From Butyrivibrio sp. Su6 (GTDB lineage: Bacteria; Bacillota; Clostridia; Lachnospirales; Lachnospiraceae), in assembly GCF_900108105.1 (NCBI RefSeq), contig NZ_FNUR01000001.1, positions 124,001 through 188,000 on the forward strand: DNA of 64,000 nucleotides, read 5' to 3'. Positions 43,431-53,941 of this stretch are shown here, one piece after another. The position numbers and the translations under genes are program-made. Numbering within the stretch: position 1 is the first letter of the stretch; each line of letters begins with the position of its first letter. The notes under the pieces were generated by a model. It was given only the letters and a program-made list of their open reading frames with translations, was not told the origin of the DNA and made no database searches.

Positions 43431-46298
43431 ATGACACAGTCTGGTAAGGGGAGAAAACAGTCTAGAAAAACAACTACAAGAAGTTCATCGAAAGCCAGAA
43501 GCACTCGTGCGCCCAAAAGGCAGGAAGAGGAATTTGATTATTCTCTTAAAAGTGAACTTGTTGTGATTCTTGTTATAGCTCTGACTATTTTCCTTTTTTT
43601 ATGTAATTTTGGAATATGTGGAGATTTTGGCAACGTCGTAAGTTCTATTCTTTTTGGACTTTTTGGAATTACGGCCTATGTTGCTCCTTTGGTCATGCTT
43701 GGAGCAGTTGCTATTGGAATAGCTAATTTTGGATCAAGTGCTTCAGTCAGGAAAATTGTATCCGGGATAGTTATATTCTTTGTGATCGGAATAATTGCGG
43801 ATCTGATCACCGGAAGACCACAGTCATTAACTAAATACGATATTGCTTTTATTTATAGTCAATCCAGCGCCGGAAGGAACGGCGGTGGATTCTTTGCAGG
43901 ATCTTTTGCATATATTATCTACAAATATCTTTCATTTGCAGGAACAGCGCTGCTTCTGCTTGTTATAGGGATAGCCAGCATAGTTGTATTTACCGAACAG
44001 TCTTTTGTCGGTGGACTTAAAAAAGGCGGAAGAAAGATAATCGAGCGCACCAGGGAAGATGCTGCCAATTATAGGGATTATGCTGAGCGCCGCAGAGAAA
44101 AGATGGAACAGAGACGTGCTGAAATAGAAGAGGAAAGACGTCTTGCCATCGAGCAAAAAGAGGATGAAAAGATTCTCAGAATGGAAAAGAATGTCCGAGG
44201 GGTTATGCTTGAAACTGACCTCAAAGATGAAGAGGACGAGGAAGAAAACCCTTCAGAGATTCATATTAATGATGAGAATAATCCTCCTGCAAAGAATATC
44301 TTTATTCCTGATGAGGAGGATTTCCATGATGACATTCATGAGATCGTTCTGAATCATAATGAGGTTAGAACTGAGGTTGAGCCTGATGGTCAGCGTGTTC
44401 TTATAACTGATCCTGTTATTCATGGAATGGGATTTGACGATGAAGCTTCTGATAATTATGAGGAATCAGATGTCAGAGAGATTTACTCAGAACCGGCTAC
44501 CGAGCATGCGATCAGGCCGGTGGCACCTGCAATAGAAGAGCCTGAATATGAACCTGAAATTTCTCAGGCCCATGGCAAACTTGTGGCAGCGACTTCCAAT
44601 CCGGTAGAAGAAGAGGATATTTTGCCGGATGTTCCTATTCATGCAGAGGATATAGGTAATGGCATGAACGGAGAGTATTCTATCCATGCCCAGGATCACA
44701 TTTCCATGAGCAAAAATGCTTCTACAAGAATAGACTCATCGACACCTTCATCTTCACATTCTGTAATTAATGCATCAGGTCCTGTTACTACAAGTCCCGG
44801 AATGGAAAAGGAGATTGAGGCTCATAAAAAAGCCATTCCAAAGAAATATGTATTTCCACCGGTATCTCTTTTGGAAAAGGGAACAAAGAACAAGAATGCT
44901 GATTCTGCAAGACAGCTTAAAGAAACAGCTCTTAAATTGCAGGAGACGCTTAAGACCTTTGGCGTCAATGTAACTGTCACAGACATTAGTCAGGGACCTG
45001 CTGTTACAAGGTTTGAGCTTCAGCCTGAGGCTGGTGTTCGTGTAAATAAGATCGTCGGACTTGCTGATGATATCAAGATGAACCTTGCCGCCAAGGATAT
45101 CCGTATTGAGGCGCCTATTCCTGGAAAAGCGGCTGTGGGCATAGAGGTTCCCAATAAGGAGAATCAGGCCGTTGCCTTCAGAGACCTTATTGAGTCCAAG
45201 GAATACAAGGAATTCTCTTCAAAGCTTGCATTTGCTGTTGGTAAGGATATTGCAGGTAAAACTGTTGTTACAGATATCGCCAAGATGCCTCACCTTCTTA
45301 TTGCAGGTGCTACAGGCTCCGGTAAGTCGGTATGTATCAATACTATTATCATGAGCCTTATTTATAAGGCTAAGCCTGAAGAAGTTCAGATGATCATGAT
45401 CGATCCTAAGATTGTTGAGCTTAGCGTATATAATGGTATTCCACATCTTATGATACCTGTTGTCACTGATCCTAAAAAGGCTGCAGCTGCTCTGAACTGG
45501 GCTGTTGCGGAGATGACAAACAGATATAAAAAGTTTGCGGATTCCGGCGTCAGGGACCTTAAAGGATATAATAAGATTGCAGAGAGCTGCACTGACGGAA
45601 GTATGTCAGTAATGCCTCAGATTGTTGTTATTGTTGATGAGCTTGCAGACCTTATGATGGTATCTGCCAATGAGGTTGAGGATGCTATATGCAGACTTAC
45701 TCAGCTTGCAAGAGCTGCAGGTATCCATTTGATCATTGCAACACAGAGACCATCTGTTGACGTTATTACCGGCCTTATCAAGGCCAATATGCCAAGCCGA
45801 GTTGCTTTTGCTGTTTCAAGTGGTGTTGATTCCAGAACCATTCTTGATATCAATGGTGCTGAAAAGCTTCTTGGTAAGGGTGATATGTTGTTCTACCCTC
45901 AGGGGTATACAAAACCTGCCAGAGTGCAGGGCGCATTTGTATCTGATAAAGAGGTACAGGCTGTTACTGATTTCCTTCGAAATCAAGGAATTGAAACTGG
46001 ATATGGAGAAGAAATTGAGATGCAGATAAACAGCATCCAGAGTCAGGGTGGCTCATCAAATGGAGCATCCGGTGACCCCTTCTCCGATAGGGATGAGTAC
46101 TTCGCTGCGGCAGGCGAGATCATTATAGAAAAAGAAAAGGCATCAATTGGAATGCTCCAAAGAGTATTCAAGATTGGTTTTAACAGGGCAGCAAGGATCA
46201 TGGATCAGCTCTGTGAAGCCGGTGTTGTTGGTGACGAAGAAGGAACCAAGCCAAGGAAAGTACTTATGACAAAGGAACAGTTTGAAGAAATACTTTGA
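43431..46298 (+). CDS. ftsK: FtsK/SpoIIIE DNA translocase
   Basis: A septal DNA pump that moves chromosomal DNA during division or sporulation. The 955-residue protein has a Lys/Arg-rich start, four to five transmembrane helices (about 40-190), and a long acidic linker (about 210-480). The motor follows: alpha domain with [22 protein letters not shown], Walker A GATGSGKS near residue 627, Walker [26 protein letters not shown], and a C-terminal gamma winged helix ([24 protein letters not shown]) that reads KOPS-like sites. AAGGGG precedes the ATG. Sequence does not separate FtsK from SpoIIIE roles. Confidence 0.95.
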   Translation: MTQSGKGRKQSRKTTTRSSSKARSTRAPKRQEEEFDYSLKSELVVILVIALTIFLFLCNFGICGDFGNVVSSILFGLFGITAYVAPLVMLGAVAIGIANFGSSASVRKIVSGIVIFFVIGIIADLITGRPQSLTKYDIAFIYSQSSAGRNGGGFFAGSFAYIIYKYLSFAGTALLLLVIGIASIVVFTEQSFVGGLKKGGRKIIERTREDAANYRDYAERRREKMEQRRAEIEEERRLAIEQKEDEKILRMEKNVRGVMLETDLKDEEDEEENPSEIHINDENNPPAKNIFIPDEEDFHDDIHEIVLNHNEVRTEVEPDGQRVLITDPVIHGMGFDDEASDNYEESDVREIYSEPATEHAIRPVAPAIEEPEYEPEISQAHGKLVAATSNPVEEEDILPDVPIHAEDIGNGMNGEYSIHAQDHISMSKNASTRIDSSTPSSSHSVINASGPVTTSPGMEKEIEAHKKAIPKKYVFPPVSLLEKGTKNKNADSARQLKETALKLQETLKTFGVNVTVTDISQGPAVTRFELQPEAGVRVNKIVGLADDIKMNLAAKDIRIEAPIPGKAAVGIEVPNKENQAVAFRDLIESKEYKEFSSKLAFAVGKDIAGKTVVTDIAKMPHLLIAGATGSGKSVCINTIIMSLIYKAKPEEVQMIMIDPKIVELSVYNGIPHLMIPVVTDPKKAAAALNWAVAEMTNRYKKFADSGVRDLKGYNKIAESCTDGSMSVMPQIVVIVDELADLMMVSANEVEDAICRLTQLARAAGIHLIIATQRPSVDVITGLIKANMPSRVAFAVSSGVDSRTILDINGAEKLLGKGDMLFYPQGYTKPARVQGAFVSDKEVQAVTDFLRNQGIETGYGEEIEMQINSIQSQGGSSNGASGDPFSDRDEYFAAAGEIIIEKEKASIGMLQRVFKIGFNRAARIMDQLCEAGVVGDEEGTKPRKVLMTKEQFEEIL

Positions 46299-46321
46299 AA
46301 GAGCTAGGAGGAGAGTTATTA

Positions 46322-47998
46322 ATGGCTGTAAAAAGTGATATCGAAATCGCTCAGGAAGCAAAGATGCTTCACATTAGGGAAGTGGCTGAGAAATTAGGCA
46401 TTTCAGAGGATGACCTCGAGTACTATGGCAAGTATAAGGCTAAGTTGTCTGAGGATTACTTAAAGAGAGCTAAGGCAAACAAAAAAGGAAAACTTATTCT
46501 TGTAACTGCTATTAATCCTACTCCTGCAGGAGAAGGCAAGACAACCACAAGCGTTGGACTTGGCGATGCCTTAAGCAGATTAGGATACAAAACAGTAATA
46601 GCACTTAGAGAACCTTCACTTGGACCATGTTTTGGAATCAAGGGTGGTGCAGCCGGTGGCGGATATGCGCAGGTTGTTCCAATGGAGGATTTAAATCTGC
46701 ACTTTACCGGTGATTTCCATGCTATCACTTCTGCCAATAACCTTCTGGCAGCTCTTTTGGATAATCACATTCAGCAGGGAAATGAACTTGGAATCGATAC
46801 AAGACAGATAATATGGAAAAGAGCTGAGGATATGAATGACAGAGCTCTCAGAAATATTGTTGTAGGTCTTGGTGCTAAGGCTGACGGAGTACCCAGAGAG
46901 GATCACTTTGTTATCACGGTTGCTTCTGAGATCATGGCAATTTTGTGCCTTGCAAGTGATATGGATGATCTTAAAAAGAGATTATCCAAAATAATAGTTG
47001 CATATAATTATAATGGAGAACCTGTTACTGCAGGTGATCTTAAGGCTGTTGGTTCTATGGCAGCTCTTTTAAAGGATGCTATTAAGCCTAACCTTGTTCA
47101 GACGCTTGAGCATACACCTGTAATTGTTCACGGTGGCCCATTTGCCAATATTGCACATGGATGTAATTCTGTAAGAGCTACTCAGACAGCTCTTGGAATT
47201 TCTGATATTACAGTTACGGAAGCCGGATTTGGCGCAGATCTTGGCGCTGAGAAATTCCTTGATATCAAGTGCCGCATAGCAGGCTTGAAGCCTGATGCAG
47301 TTGTTCTTGTAGCTACTATCAGAGCTCTCAAGTATAATGGTGGCGTTCCAAAGGCTGAACTTGGAGCTGAGAATCTTGAAGCACTTAAAAAGGGAATAGT
47401 AAATCTTGAGAAACATATAGAGAATATACAGCAGTATGGAGTACCTGTTGTTGTAACGCTCAATTCATTTATCACAGATACTGATGCTGAGACTGAGTTC
47501 GTTAAGAAGTTCTGCGAGGAGAGAGGCTGTAAATTTGCTCTTTCTGAAGTCTGGGCAAAAGGTGGCGAAGGCGGAGAGGCTCTTGCAAAAGAGGTTCTCG
47601 ATACTATAAATACAAAGCCTTCAAATTATGCTCCAATTTATGCGGATGATCTTTCTCTCAAAGAAAAAATAGAGACTGTTGCAACCAAGATTTATGGAGC
47701 AGACGGTGTAAACTTTACTCCTGCCGCATCAAGACAGCTTTCTAAGATTGAGGATATGGGCTTTAAGAATCTCCCTGTCTGCATGGCTAAGACACAGTAT
47801 TCATTGTCTGATGATCCATCACTTTTAGGAAGACCATCAAATTATAAGATCACTGTCAGAGAAGCATATGTTTCTGCAGGCGCAGGCTTTGTTGTAGCCC
47901 TTACAGGATCAATTGTTACTATGCCCGGACTTCCTAAACATCCGGCGGCATTTGATATTGATGTTGATGCTGATGGAAAAATAACAGGATTGTTCTAA
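46322..47998 (+). CDS. fhs: Formate-tetrahydrofolate ligase
   Basis: Fhs activates formate with ATP and tetrahydrofolate to 10-formyl-THF, entering one-carbon metabolism. The 558-residue protein has the P-loop [42 protein letters not shown], and [11 protein letters not shown]. The C-terminal [32 protein letters not shown] is typical. The ATG at 46322 follows AGGAGGAGA; the frame opens earlier, inside the end of ftsK. folD follows after 28 bases, making a one-carbon pair. Confidence 0.97.
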   Translation: MAVKSDIEIAQEAKMLHIREVAEKLGISEDDLEYYGKYKAKLSEDYLKRAKANKKGKLILVTAINPTPAGEGKTTTSVGLGDALSRLGYKTVIALREPSLGPCFGIKGGAAGGGYAQVVPMEDLNLHFTGDFHAITSANNLLAALLDNHIQQGNELGIDTRQIIWKRAEDMNDRALRNIVVGLGAKADGVPREDHFVITVASEIMAILCLASDMDDLKKRLSKIIVAYNYNGEPVTAGDLKAVGSMAALLKDAIKPNLVQTLEHTPVIVHGGPFANIAHGCNSVRATQTALGISDITVTEAGFGADLGAEKFLDIKCRIAGLKPDAVVLVATIRALKYNGGVPKAELGAENLEALKKGIVNLEKHIENIQQYGVPVVVTLNSFITDTDAETEFVKKFCEERGCKFALSEVWAKGGEGGEALAKEVLDTINTKPSNYAPIYADDLSLKEKIETVATKIYGADGVNFTPAASRQLSKIEDMGFKNLPVCMAKTQYSLSDDPSLLGRPSNYKITVREAYVSAGAGFVVALTGSIVTMPGLPKHPAAFDIDVDADGKITGLF

Positions 47999-48026
47999 AG
48001 CGGATACAAGCACGAAAGGAATTTAT

Positions 48027-48890
48027 ATGGCAGCACAGATTATTGATGGTAAGCTTATTTCTGCCCAGATCAAAGATGAATTAAAAGAAAAGACAGCTCT
48101 TTTAAAAGAAAAGGGAATAGAGGTAACTCTTGCTGTAATATTAGTAGGAGAGGATCCTGCTTCACAGGTATATGTAAGAAATAAGAAAAAAGCATGTGAA
48201 TACATTGGCTTTAGATCTTTATCTTATGAACTTCCTGATAAGACTACACAGGATGAATTATTAAAACTTATTGATGAGCTTAATGGAAGAAAGGATGTAG
48301 ACGGCATACTTGTTCAGATGCCTCTTCCAAAGCATATTGACGAGAAAACTGTCATTAACGCGATTTCACCTTCAAAAGATGTAGACGGTTTTCATCCTAT
48401 GAATGTTGGTGCACTTTGCATTGGAGAGAAGGGATTTGTATCCTGTACTCCTGCTGGTGTAATACAGCTTTTAAAAAGAGGCTGTGATGGTAAAATTGAT
48501 ATAGCAGGAAAAGAGTGCGTAATTGTCGGAAGATCAAATATCGTAGGCAAACCAATGTCTCTTTTAATGCTGAGAGAAAATGCCACTGTTACCATTGCTC
48601 ATTCAAAGACCAGGAACCTTGAAGAAGTCTGCAAAAGAGCGGATATTCTTATTGCAGCTGTTGGAAAAGCCGGCATGATCACCAAGGATCATGTAAAGGA
48701 AGGTGCAGTTGTAATAGATGTAGGTATTAATAGAGGTGAAGATGGCAAGCTTTGCGGAGATGTGAAATTTGATGAAGTATCTGAAATAGCTTCTGCTATC
48801 ACTCCTGTACCCGGTGGTGTAGGACCAATGACTATAGCAATGCTTATGAATAACTGTTATGAAGCAGCTTTGATGCATATGGAATCATAA
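48027..48890 (+). CDS. folD: Methylenetetrahydrofolate dehydrogenase/cyclohydrolase
   Basis: FolD is bifunctional and converts 5,10-methylene-THF to 5,10-methenyl-THF (NADP-linked) and on to 10-formyl-THF. The 287-residue protein has VGEDPASQVYVRNKKKACEYIGF with the cyclohydrolase Lys region, DVDGILVQMPLPKHI, DVDGFHPMNVG, then the dinucleotide part ECVIVGRSNIVGKPMSLLML and the C-terminal TPVPGGVGPMTIAMLM. It is directly behind fhs. The length is standard. Confidence 0.97.
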   Translation: MAAQIIDGKLISAQIKDELKEKTALLKEKGIEVTLAVILVGEDPASQVYVRNKKKACEYIGFRSLSYELPDKTTQDELLKLIDELNGRKDVDGILVQMPLPKHIDEKTVINAISPSKDVDGFHPMNVGALCIGEKGFVSCTPAGVIQLLKRGCDGKIDIAGKECVIVGRSNIVGKPMSLLMLRENATVTIAHSKTRNLEEVCKRADILIAAVGKAGMITKDHVKEGAVVIDVGINRGEDGKLCGDVKFDEVSEIASAITPVPGGVGPMTIAMLMNNCYEAALMHMES

Positions 48891-48905
48891 CGAGAAAGAG
48901 AGCCT

Positions 48906-50348
48906 ATGATCTGTCCTAATTGCGGCAAAGAAATTCCAGAAGGGCATATGTACTGTGATGATTGTGGTACGGAAATTAACTTTGTCCCTGATTTTGAGCC
49001 GGAAGTAGAAAATAAAATAAAGGAAAGCCTCACAGGTCTTGCAAATGAGCTGACTAAAGATGAAAAGAAATGGCTTGAGCGCAAAAAGACGATAATGACT
49101 TTCTTTTCTGTCTGCAGAAAGAAAAAGCTTACATTTCTTGTTTGCGCTTTGGCTGTAATTCTTGTGGTCTGTCTTTTTGTTACTTTTGCAGGCTATAACA
49201 GCAGGTCGCCCAAATATTATCTAAGGCTTGCCGGTGAATCAAAAAATTCAGGGGAAATGGACCAGGCCATAGATTATCTGACCCAAGGAAATCAGGAATT
49301 TCCGGATGATTCAGACATTATTTTCCGACTTTCTGATTATTATCTTGAGGTCGGCAAGAATGCTGAAGCTGTTGATGCACTTAAACAGATAACAGGGAGC
49401 TCATCTTTTTCTGATGAAAAAGTCCTTTCTGCCTATGAGGGAATAATCTCAATATATAAGCAGGAGGGAGCTTATCAGGAAGTGACAGTTCTTTTGACTG
49501 AAAAAGATACAGATATAACAAAATCTCTCAGGGAAAAATATATTCCTTCATCACCCCGGATGGTTCCTGTATCAGGGACATATGAAGGCACTGTAAATGT
49601 TGAAATCACGGCAGATGAAAACTGTAGCATTTTCTATACGGTAAATGGAGACAATCCGGATAACAGCAGTATTGCATATGAGAATGCAATCGTACTTGAT
49701 GAAAGCGGTGAGTATGACATAAAGGCTGTATGTGTAAATGAATACGGTCTTTATAGTGAGATGACAGAGCAAAGCTATGTCGTGGAACATGGCGCACCAG
49801 CTGCTCCGGAGATAATGGAACCAAGTGGTGAATATAATCAGAATACAATGATAGTTGCTGTGGCAGAAGCTGGCAGTACTATTTTCTACACAACCGACGG
49901 AAGTGACCCGACTGTTGAGTCCAAACAGTATATTTCACCAATAACTATGCCTGTAGGAACTTCTGTCTTCAAGTTTATTGCATTTAATCAGGATGGTGAC
50001 TGCAGTGAGATAGTTGAAAGGCAGTATCACCTTATCTATACAAGGCTTGTTTCTACTGAACAGGCTGTTAACAGTATTGTTAATACACTGGTAAGGCTGG
50101 ATATCCTTTTGGATACAAGTGGTAAGGTGAGAGGCCAGGATGGACATAACGAATATATTTACAATTCTGTTATTGAAATTCAGGGCGCCGGTGAATATTA
50201 TGTTGTTGTGGAAAATCATGTTTCCAATGACGGAACAGTTAAACCAACGGGACTTATGTATGCAGTAAACACACATGATGGTACAGTTAACAGACTTGGA
50301 TATGATTCGAGTGGTAAGTATACGCTGATTACTATTTCTAACAGGTGA
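48906..50348 (+). CDS. Zinc-ribbon membrane protein with TPR-like and chitobiase-type repeat domains
   Basis: The 480-residue protein starts with a zinc ribbon (Cys3, Cys6, Cys17, Cys20), a cytosolic linker and one transmembrane helix (about 74-96). Outside, residues 102-210 are helical and TPR-like (KYYLRLAGESKNSGEMDQAIDYL). Two beta-sandwich repeats follow (about 219-292 and 300-375) with the FYTTDGSDPT-type motif of chitobiase C-terminal domains, the first degenerate (FYTVNGDNPD). A final domain of about 100 residues (380-480) is unrecognised. The start ATG follows GAGAGAG, 16 bases after folD. Function unknown; a cell-surface scaffold is plausible. Confidence 0.8.
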   Translation: MICPNCGKEIPEGHMYCDDCGTEINFVPDFEPEVENKIKESLTGLANELTKDEKKWLERKKTIMTFFSVCRKKKLTFLVCALAVILVVCLFVTFAGYNSRSPKYYLRLAGESKNSGEMDQAIDYLTQGNQEFPDDSDIIFRLSDYYLEVGKNAEAVDALKQITGSSSFSDEKVLSAYEGIISIYKQEGAYQEVTVLLTEKDTDITKSLREKYIPSSPRMVPVSGTYEGTVNVEITADENCSIFYTVNGDNPDNSSIAYENAIVLDESGEYDIKAVCVNEYGLYSEMTEQSYVVEHGAPAAPEIMEPSGEYNQNTMIVAVAEAGSTIFYTTDGSDPTVESKQYISPITMPVGTSVFKFIAFNQDGDCSEIVERQYHLIYTRLVSTEQAVNSIVNTLVRLDILLDTSGKVRGQDGHNEYIYNSVIEIQGAGEYYVVVENHVSNDGTVKPTGLMYAVNTHDGTVNRLGYDSSGKYTLITISNR

Positions 50349-50381
50349 GCATTTTAACGCTTTACCAATTTAAATTACTAA

Positions 50382-50410
50382 TTGAAATTTTAAGCAATTT
50401 ATTTTATCAT
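50382..50410 (+). promoter_or_regulatory. Promoter of nfnA-nfnB
   Basis: TTGAAA (50382-50387), 17-base spacer and TATCAT (50405-50410) in the 101-base gap before nfnA. Confidence 0.6.
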
Positions 50411-50449
50411 TGATGCAATGTAAATTTTTATTAATGTAGGAGGAAGACT

Positions 50450-51325
50450 ATGTTCAAAATTTTAGAGGCAAATGAGCTTACTACAAACATTTATCAAATG
50501 ATTGTTGAAGCTCCACGCGTAGCAAGCGCGTGTTTACCCGGCCAGTTCCTGATTATTCGTGTTGACGAGGAAGGTGAGAGAATTCCTCTTACTATATGTG
50601 ATTACAACAGAGAAAAAGGAACGGTTGAGATCGTTGCTCAGGCAATTGGAGCTGAAACATACAAACTCTCAAAGTTAAAGGCAGGCGATGAACTTGCAGA
50701 TGTAGTTGGACCACTTGGCAAACCTTCTGACCTCTGTGAGATGAGCGTAGATGAACTTAAGAAAAAGAAAATCGTATTTATAGCAGGTGGTGTCGGTACA
50801 GCCCCTGTTTATCCTCAGGCTAAATATCTTAAAGAACATGGTGTTGATTGCGACGTTATAATCGGTGCAAAAACCAAGGATCTTGTAATCCTTGAGGACA
50901 GATTTAAAGAGGTATGTAACCTTCACATCACAACTGATGATGGTTCTTATGGAAGAAGTGGAATGGTTACAAAGGCTTTGCAGGATCTTTGGGATGAAGG
51001 CAATAAGTATGATCACTGCGTAGCTATCGGACCAATGATCATGATGAAATTTGTATGCAAATTAACGCAGGAACTTGGAATTCCAACAGTCGTAAGTATG
51101 AACCCTATTATGGTTGATGGAACCGGAATGTGTGGAGCATGTCGTCTTACAGTAGATGGAAAGGTTCAGTTTGCATGTGTTGACGGACCAGAATTTGACG
51201 GACATAAGGTAGATTTCGATCAGGCTATGAACCGTATGAAACTGTATAAGACAGAAGAAGGCAGATTGTTCTTAAAAGCACAGGAAGGTGATACTCATCA
51301 CGGTGGATGCGGAAATTGTGAATGA
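50450..51325 (+). CDS. nfnA: NfnA: NAD/FAD-binding subunit of NADH-dependent ferredoxin:NADP oxidoreductase
   Basis: With NfnB this forms a cytosolic flavin-based bifurcating enzyme that couples NADH and reduced ferredoxin oxidation to NADP+ reduction. The 291-residue protein is a ferredoxin-NADP reductase-like chain with an FAD region PGQFLIIRVDEEGERIPLTICDY, an NAD site FIAGGVGTAPVYPQAKYL, and a C-terminal 2Fe-2S site DGTGMCGACRLTVDGKVQFACVDGPEFDG. It ends in an extra Cys pair (GGCGNCE). Sulfide dehydrogenase beta subunit and dihydroorotate dehydrogenase electron-transfer subunit are older names for relatives; the adjoining NfnB decides. AGGAGGA precedes the ATG. Confidence 0.9.
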   Translation: MFKILEANELTTNIYQMIVEAPRVASACLPGQFLIIRVDEEGERIPLTICDYNREKGTVEIVAQAIGAETYKLSKLKAGDELADVVGPLGKPSDLCEMSVDELKKKKIVFIAGGVGTAPVYPQAKYLKEHGVDCDVIIGAKTKDLVILEDRFKEVCNLHITTDDGSYGRSGMVTKALQDLWDEGNKYDHCVAIGPMIMMKFVCKLTQELGIPTVVSMNPIMVDGTGMCGACRLTVDGKVQFACVDGPEFDGHKVDFDQAMNRMKLYKTEEGRLFLKAQEGDTHHGGCGNCE

Positions 51326-51398
51326 TAAGATTGCGAGAACGAAGTGGAGCAATCCGTATATCATTAACACCTTTGAATAAAAAATAAGGAGATCAACA

Positions 51399-52787
51399 AT
51401 GGATGGATTTGTTAGAGTTCCTGTAAGAGAGCAGGATGCAAAAGTGCGTGCTACCAATTTTGAGGAAGTATGCCTTGGATATAATAAAGAAGAAGCTGAA
51501 AAAGAAGCGCTTAGATGTTTAAACTGCAAGAACCCTCAGTGTGTTCAGGGATGCCCTGTTTCAATTGATATTCCTGCATTTATTTCACAGGTAAAAACAG
51601 GTGATGTGGAAGGAGCTTATCAGACTATCAGTAAGTCTAGCGCACTTCCAGCTGTCTGCGGACGTGTTTGCCCTCAGGAGAGCCAGTGTGAAGGAAAATG
51701 TATCAGAGGAATCAAGGGAGATGCTGTATCAATCGGTAAGCTTGAGAGATATGTAGCTGATACAGCAAGAGAACTTGGAATTAAGCCAGAGGGTGCAAAA
51801 GAAAAGAAAGGCAAGAAGGTTGCGGTAATAGGTTCCGGCCCTTCAGGTCTTACATGTGCCGGAGATCTTGCAAAGATGGGTTATGATGTAACTATTTTTG
51901 AGGCTCTTCACGAGGCTGGCGGTGTATTGGTATATGGTATTCCTGAGTTCCGTCTTCCAAAGACTGCTGTAGTAAAAAAGGAAATTGAAAATGTTAAGTC
52001 TTTAGGCGTTAAGCTTGAGACTGACGTTGTTATCGGTAAGTCAGTTACTATAGATGAACTTATGGAAAAGGAAGGTTTTGAAGCTGTATTTATCGGTTCA
52101 GGAGCAGGCCTTCCAAGATTTATGAATATTCCCGGAGAGCAGGCAATGGGTGTGTTCTCTGCTAATGAATTCCTGACAAGAAGCAATCTTATGAAGGCTT
52201 TTGATGAGAATTCAAGAACACCTATAATGAGACCTAAGAAATGTGTAGTTGTTGGTGGTGGTAATGTAGCTATGGATGCTGCCAGAACAGCACTTCGTCT
52301 TGGAGCTGAAGTACATGTTGTATATCGCCGTGGCGAAGAAGAGCTTCCTGCAAGAAAAGAGGAAGTTGGACATGCAAAAGAAGAAGGAATCATTTTTGAT
52401 CTTCTTACAAATCCTGTTGAGATCCACGCTGATGAAAATGGCTGGGTAACAGGTATTACATGTATCAGAATGGAACTTGGCGAACCTGATGAGTCAGGAA
52501 GAAGAAGTCCGGTTGAAGTTCCAGGTTCAGAGTTTGATATTGAGTGTGATGCTGTCATCATGTCTCTTGGAACATCACCTAATCCTTTGATCTCATCAAC
52601 TACTGAGGGACTTGAGATCAATCGCAGAAAGTGTATTGTTGCACAGGAAGAAAATGGACAGACATCAAAGCCGGGCGTTTTTGCAGGTGGTGATGCAGTT
52701 ACAGGTGCTGCAACAGTTATTCTTGCTATGGGCGCTGGTAAAGCAGCAGCAAAGGGGATTGATGAATATCTTTCATCAAAGCAGTAA
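51399..52787 (+). CDS. nfnB: NfnB: NADPH-binding large subunit (glutamate synthase small-chain type)
   Basis: The 462-residue partner of NfnA carries the bifurcating FAD and two iron-sulfur clusters. The N-terminal Cys-rich domain has CLNCKNPQCVQGCPV and CGRVCPQESQCEGKCIRG. The FAD fold starts VAVIGSGPSGLTCAGDLAKMGYDVTIFE, and the NADPH fold is VVVGGGNVAMDAARTALRLGAEVHVVYRR. The end is GVFAGGDAVTGAATVILAMGAGKAAA. It would otherwise be called GltD, but no large GltB glutamate synthase is next to it, and the NfnA pairing favours the NADH/ferredoxin/NADP role. It is followed by a terminator. Confidence 0.92.
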   Translation: MDGFVRVPVREQDAKVRATNFEEVCLGYNKEEAEKEALRCLNCKNPQCVQGCPVSIDIPAFISQVKTGDVEGAYQTISKSSALPAVCGRVCPQESQCEGKCIRGIKGDAVSIGKLERYVADTARELGIKPEGAKEKKGKKVAVIGSGPSGLTCAGDLAKMGYDVTIFEALHEAGGVLVYGIPEFRLPKTAVVKKEIENVKSLGVKLETDVVIGKSVTIDELMEKEGFEAVFIGSGAGLPRFMNIPGEQAMGVFSANEFLTRSNLMKAFDENSRTPIMRPKKCVVVGGGNVAMDAARTALRLGAEVHVVYRRGEEELPARKEEVGHAKEEGIIFDLLTNPVEIHADENGWVTGITCIRMELGEPDESGRRSPVEVPGSEFDIECDAVIMSLGTSPNPLISSTTEGLEINRRKCIVAQEENGQTSKPGVFAGGDAVTGAATVILAMGAGKAAAKGIDEYLSSKQ

Positions 52788-52810
52788 ATAAATATATTTT
52801 TTATAATAAA

Positions 52811-52855
52811 AATCTTCCCAGGCCTTGTTAATAGGTTTGGGAAGATTTGTGTTTT
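52811..52855 (+). terminator. Intrinsic terminator after nfnB
   Basis: A 14-bp stem including two G-U pairs (arms 52811-52824 and 52834-52847), 9-base loop and a short T-rich run. Its right arm contains the -35 of the next promoter. Confidence 0.82.
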
Positions 52856-52865
52856 ATGCTATAAT
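52837..52865 (+). promoter_or_regulatory. Promoter of the MORN-like gene and rlmH-phoH-ybeY unit
   Basis: TTGGGA (52837-52842), 17-base spacer and perfect TATAAT (52860-52865), with TG one base before the -10. The -35 overlaps the upstream terminator stem. Confidence 0.7.
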
Positions 52866-52893
52866 TAGTAGGATTGCGGATTGGAGAATAATT

Positions 52894-53937
52894 ATGGATA
52901 AGAATGAAAAAATTAAAGTTGCTATTACATCTGGTATAGTAGCTGCAATACTACTGATTTTAGTGCTGTTTTTAGCTTTTTCAGGTAAAAATAAGAATGA
53001 TGAAAAACTTCTTGACGAGAACATAAGTGAGTATGCTTCGTTGGAGAGTTCTTTGGATCAGAACACGGATTCCGGTGTTTTGGCATCTTCAGAAGAAGCA
53101 AGTAGTGAATCTTCAGGCACAGCTGAAGATAGCTCAAGTGCAGATGGAAGTAGTACAGAAATAGATTTACAGACAGGAAAGACAGAATCTTCGACTAATG
53201 ACATTTCCGGAAACAGTTTATATTCAACTAAGGCAGCTGTTTTAAAGAACGTATACAAAGGTCTTGCTGTAGATACTAATGCACAGCTTAAGGAGATGTA
53301 TACATATTGGGCAGATAATAATACTGAGGCTGTAAGAGATCTGGCTCATCTTGAAAGATTTGAGGCAATGTCTTATAAGCTATCCGGTACTTCTGATTTC
53401 TATTACTACGGCGATCTTAATTCTTCAGGTCTTCCGGAAGGAACAGGTCTTGCTGTATATGGAGATGATCAGTACTATTTTGGTGAATGGAAAAATGGAA
53501 AAAGAAACGGAAATGGTACATGGATAAATTTCTATCCTGAGTATAGTAACTACGTTGTTACTGAGCATATGTATACAGGTGGCTGGGTAGATGATCTTCC
53601 AACAGGCGATGGTCAGGAGCATTATGACTATGACTACACCAAAATGAATGGTGATGACATTTATGTCCAGAATGCTATTGGCAGTTTTGATAAGGGCTTC
53701 TATGATGGCAAAATGTATATCATAACCGTTGATAGAGACCAGAACACAGAAGAGTGGTTTGGAACATGTGAAGATGGCGTTTGGATGCAGGTAGTAAATA
53801 CACATTTAGATAAAGATGGCAAGATTCCTGTTCTTCAGAACAAGAATGACGAAAAGGACTTTGTTTACATGACCGAGGAAGGCACAAAGGATAACAAAGT
53901 TTCGGGTATCATAGTAGGCGAAAAAAAGGCTAATTGA
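52894..53937 (+). CDS. Membrane-anchored MORN-repeat-like protein
   Basis: A 347-residue protein with a transmembrane helix at about 8-30 and a Ser/Glu/Asp-rich extracellular linker (about 45-110). A C-terminal domain contains MORN-type strands: FYYYGDLNSSGLPEGTGLAVYGD, YYFGEWKNGKRNGNGTWINF, and MYTGGWVDDLPTGDGQEHY. MORN repeats often form rod-like binding surfaces; no enzyme motif is seen. The ATG at 52894 follows TTGGAG, although the frame is open further upstream. rlmH starts 4 bases after the stop. Confidence 0.8.
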   Translation: MDKNEKIKVAITSGIVAAILLILVLFLAFSGKNKNDEKLLDENISEYASLESSLDQNTDSGVLASSEEASSESSGTAEDSSSADGSSTEIDLQTGKTESSTNDISGNSLYSTKAAVLKNVYKGLAVDTNAQLKEMYTYWADNNTEAVRDLAHLERFEAMSYKLSGTSDFYYYGDLNSSGLPEGTGLAVYGDDQYYFGEWKNGKRNGNGTWINFYPEYSNYVVTEHMYTGGWVDDLPTGDGQEHYDYDYTKMNGDDIYVQNAIGSFDKGFYDGKMYIITVDRDQNTEEWFGTCEDGVWMQVVNTHLDKDGKIPVLQNKNDEKDFVYMTEEGTKDNKVSGIIVGEKKAN

Positions 53938-53941
53938 AGAT

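Noticed and set aside
51272..51529. Minus-strand open frame across the nfnA-nfnB gap
   Set aside because: It has no promoter or ribosome site and overlaps both clear genes.
51908..52621. 237-codon minus-strand open frame
   Set aside because: It lies fully antisense to nfnB, has no ribosome site and gives a Ser/Pro-rich product with no family features.
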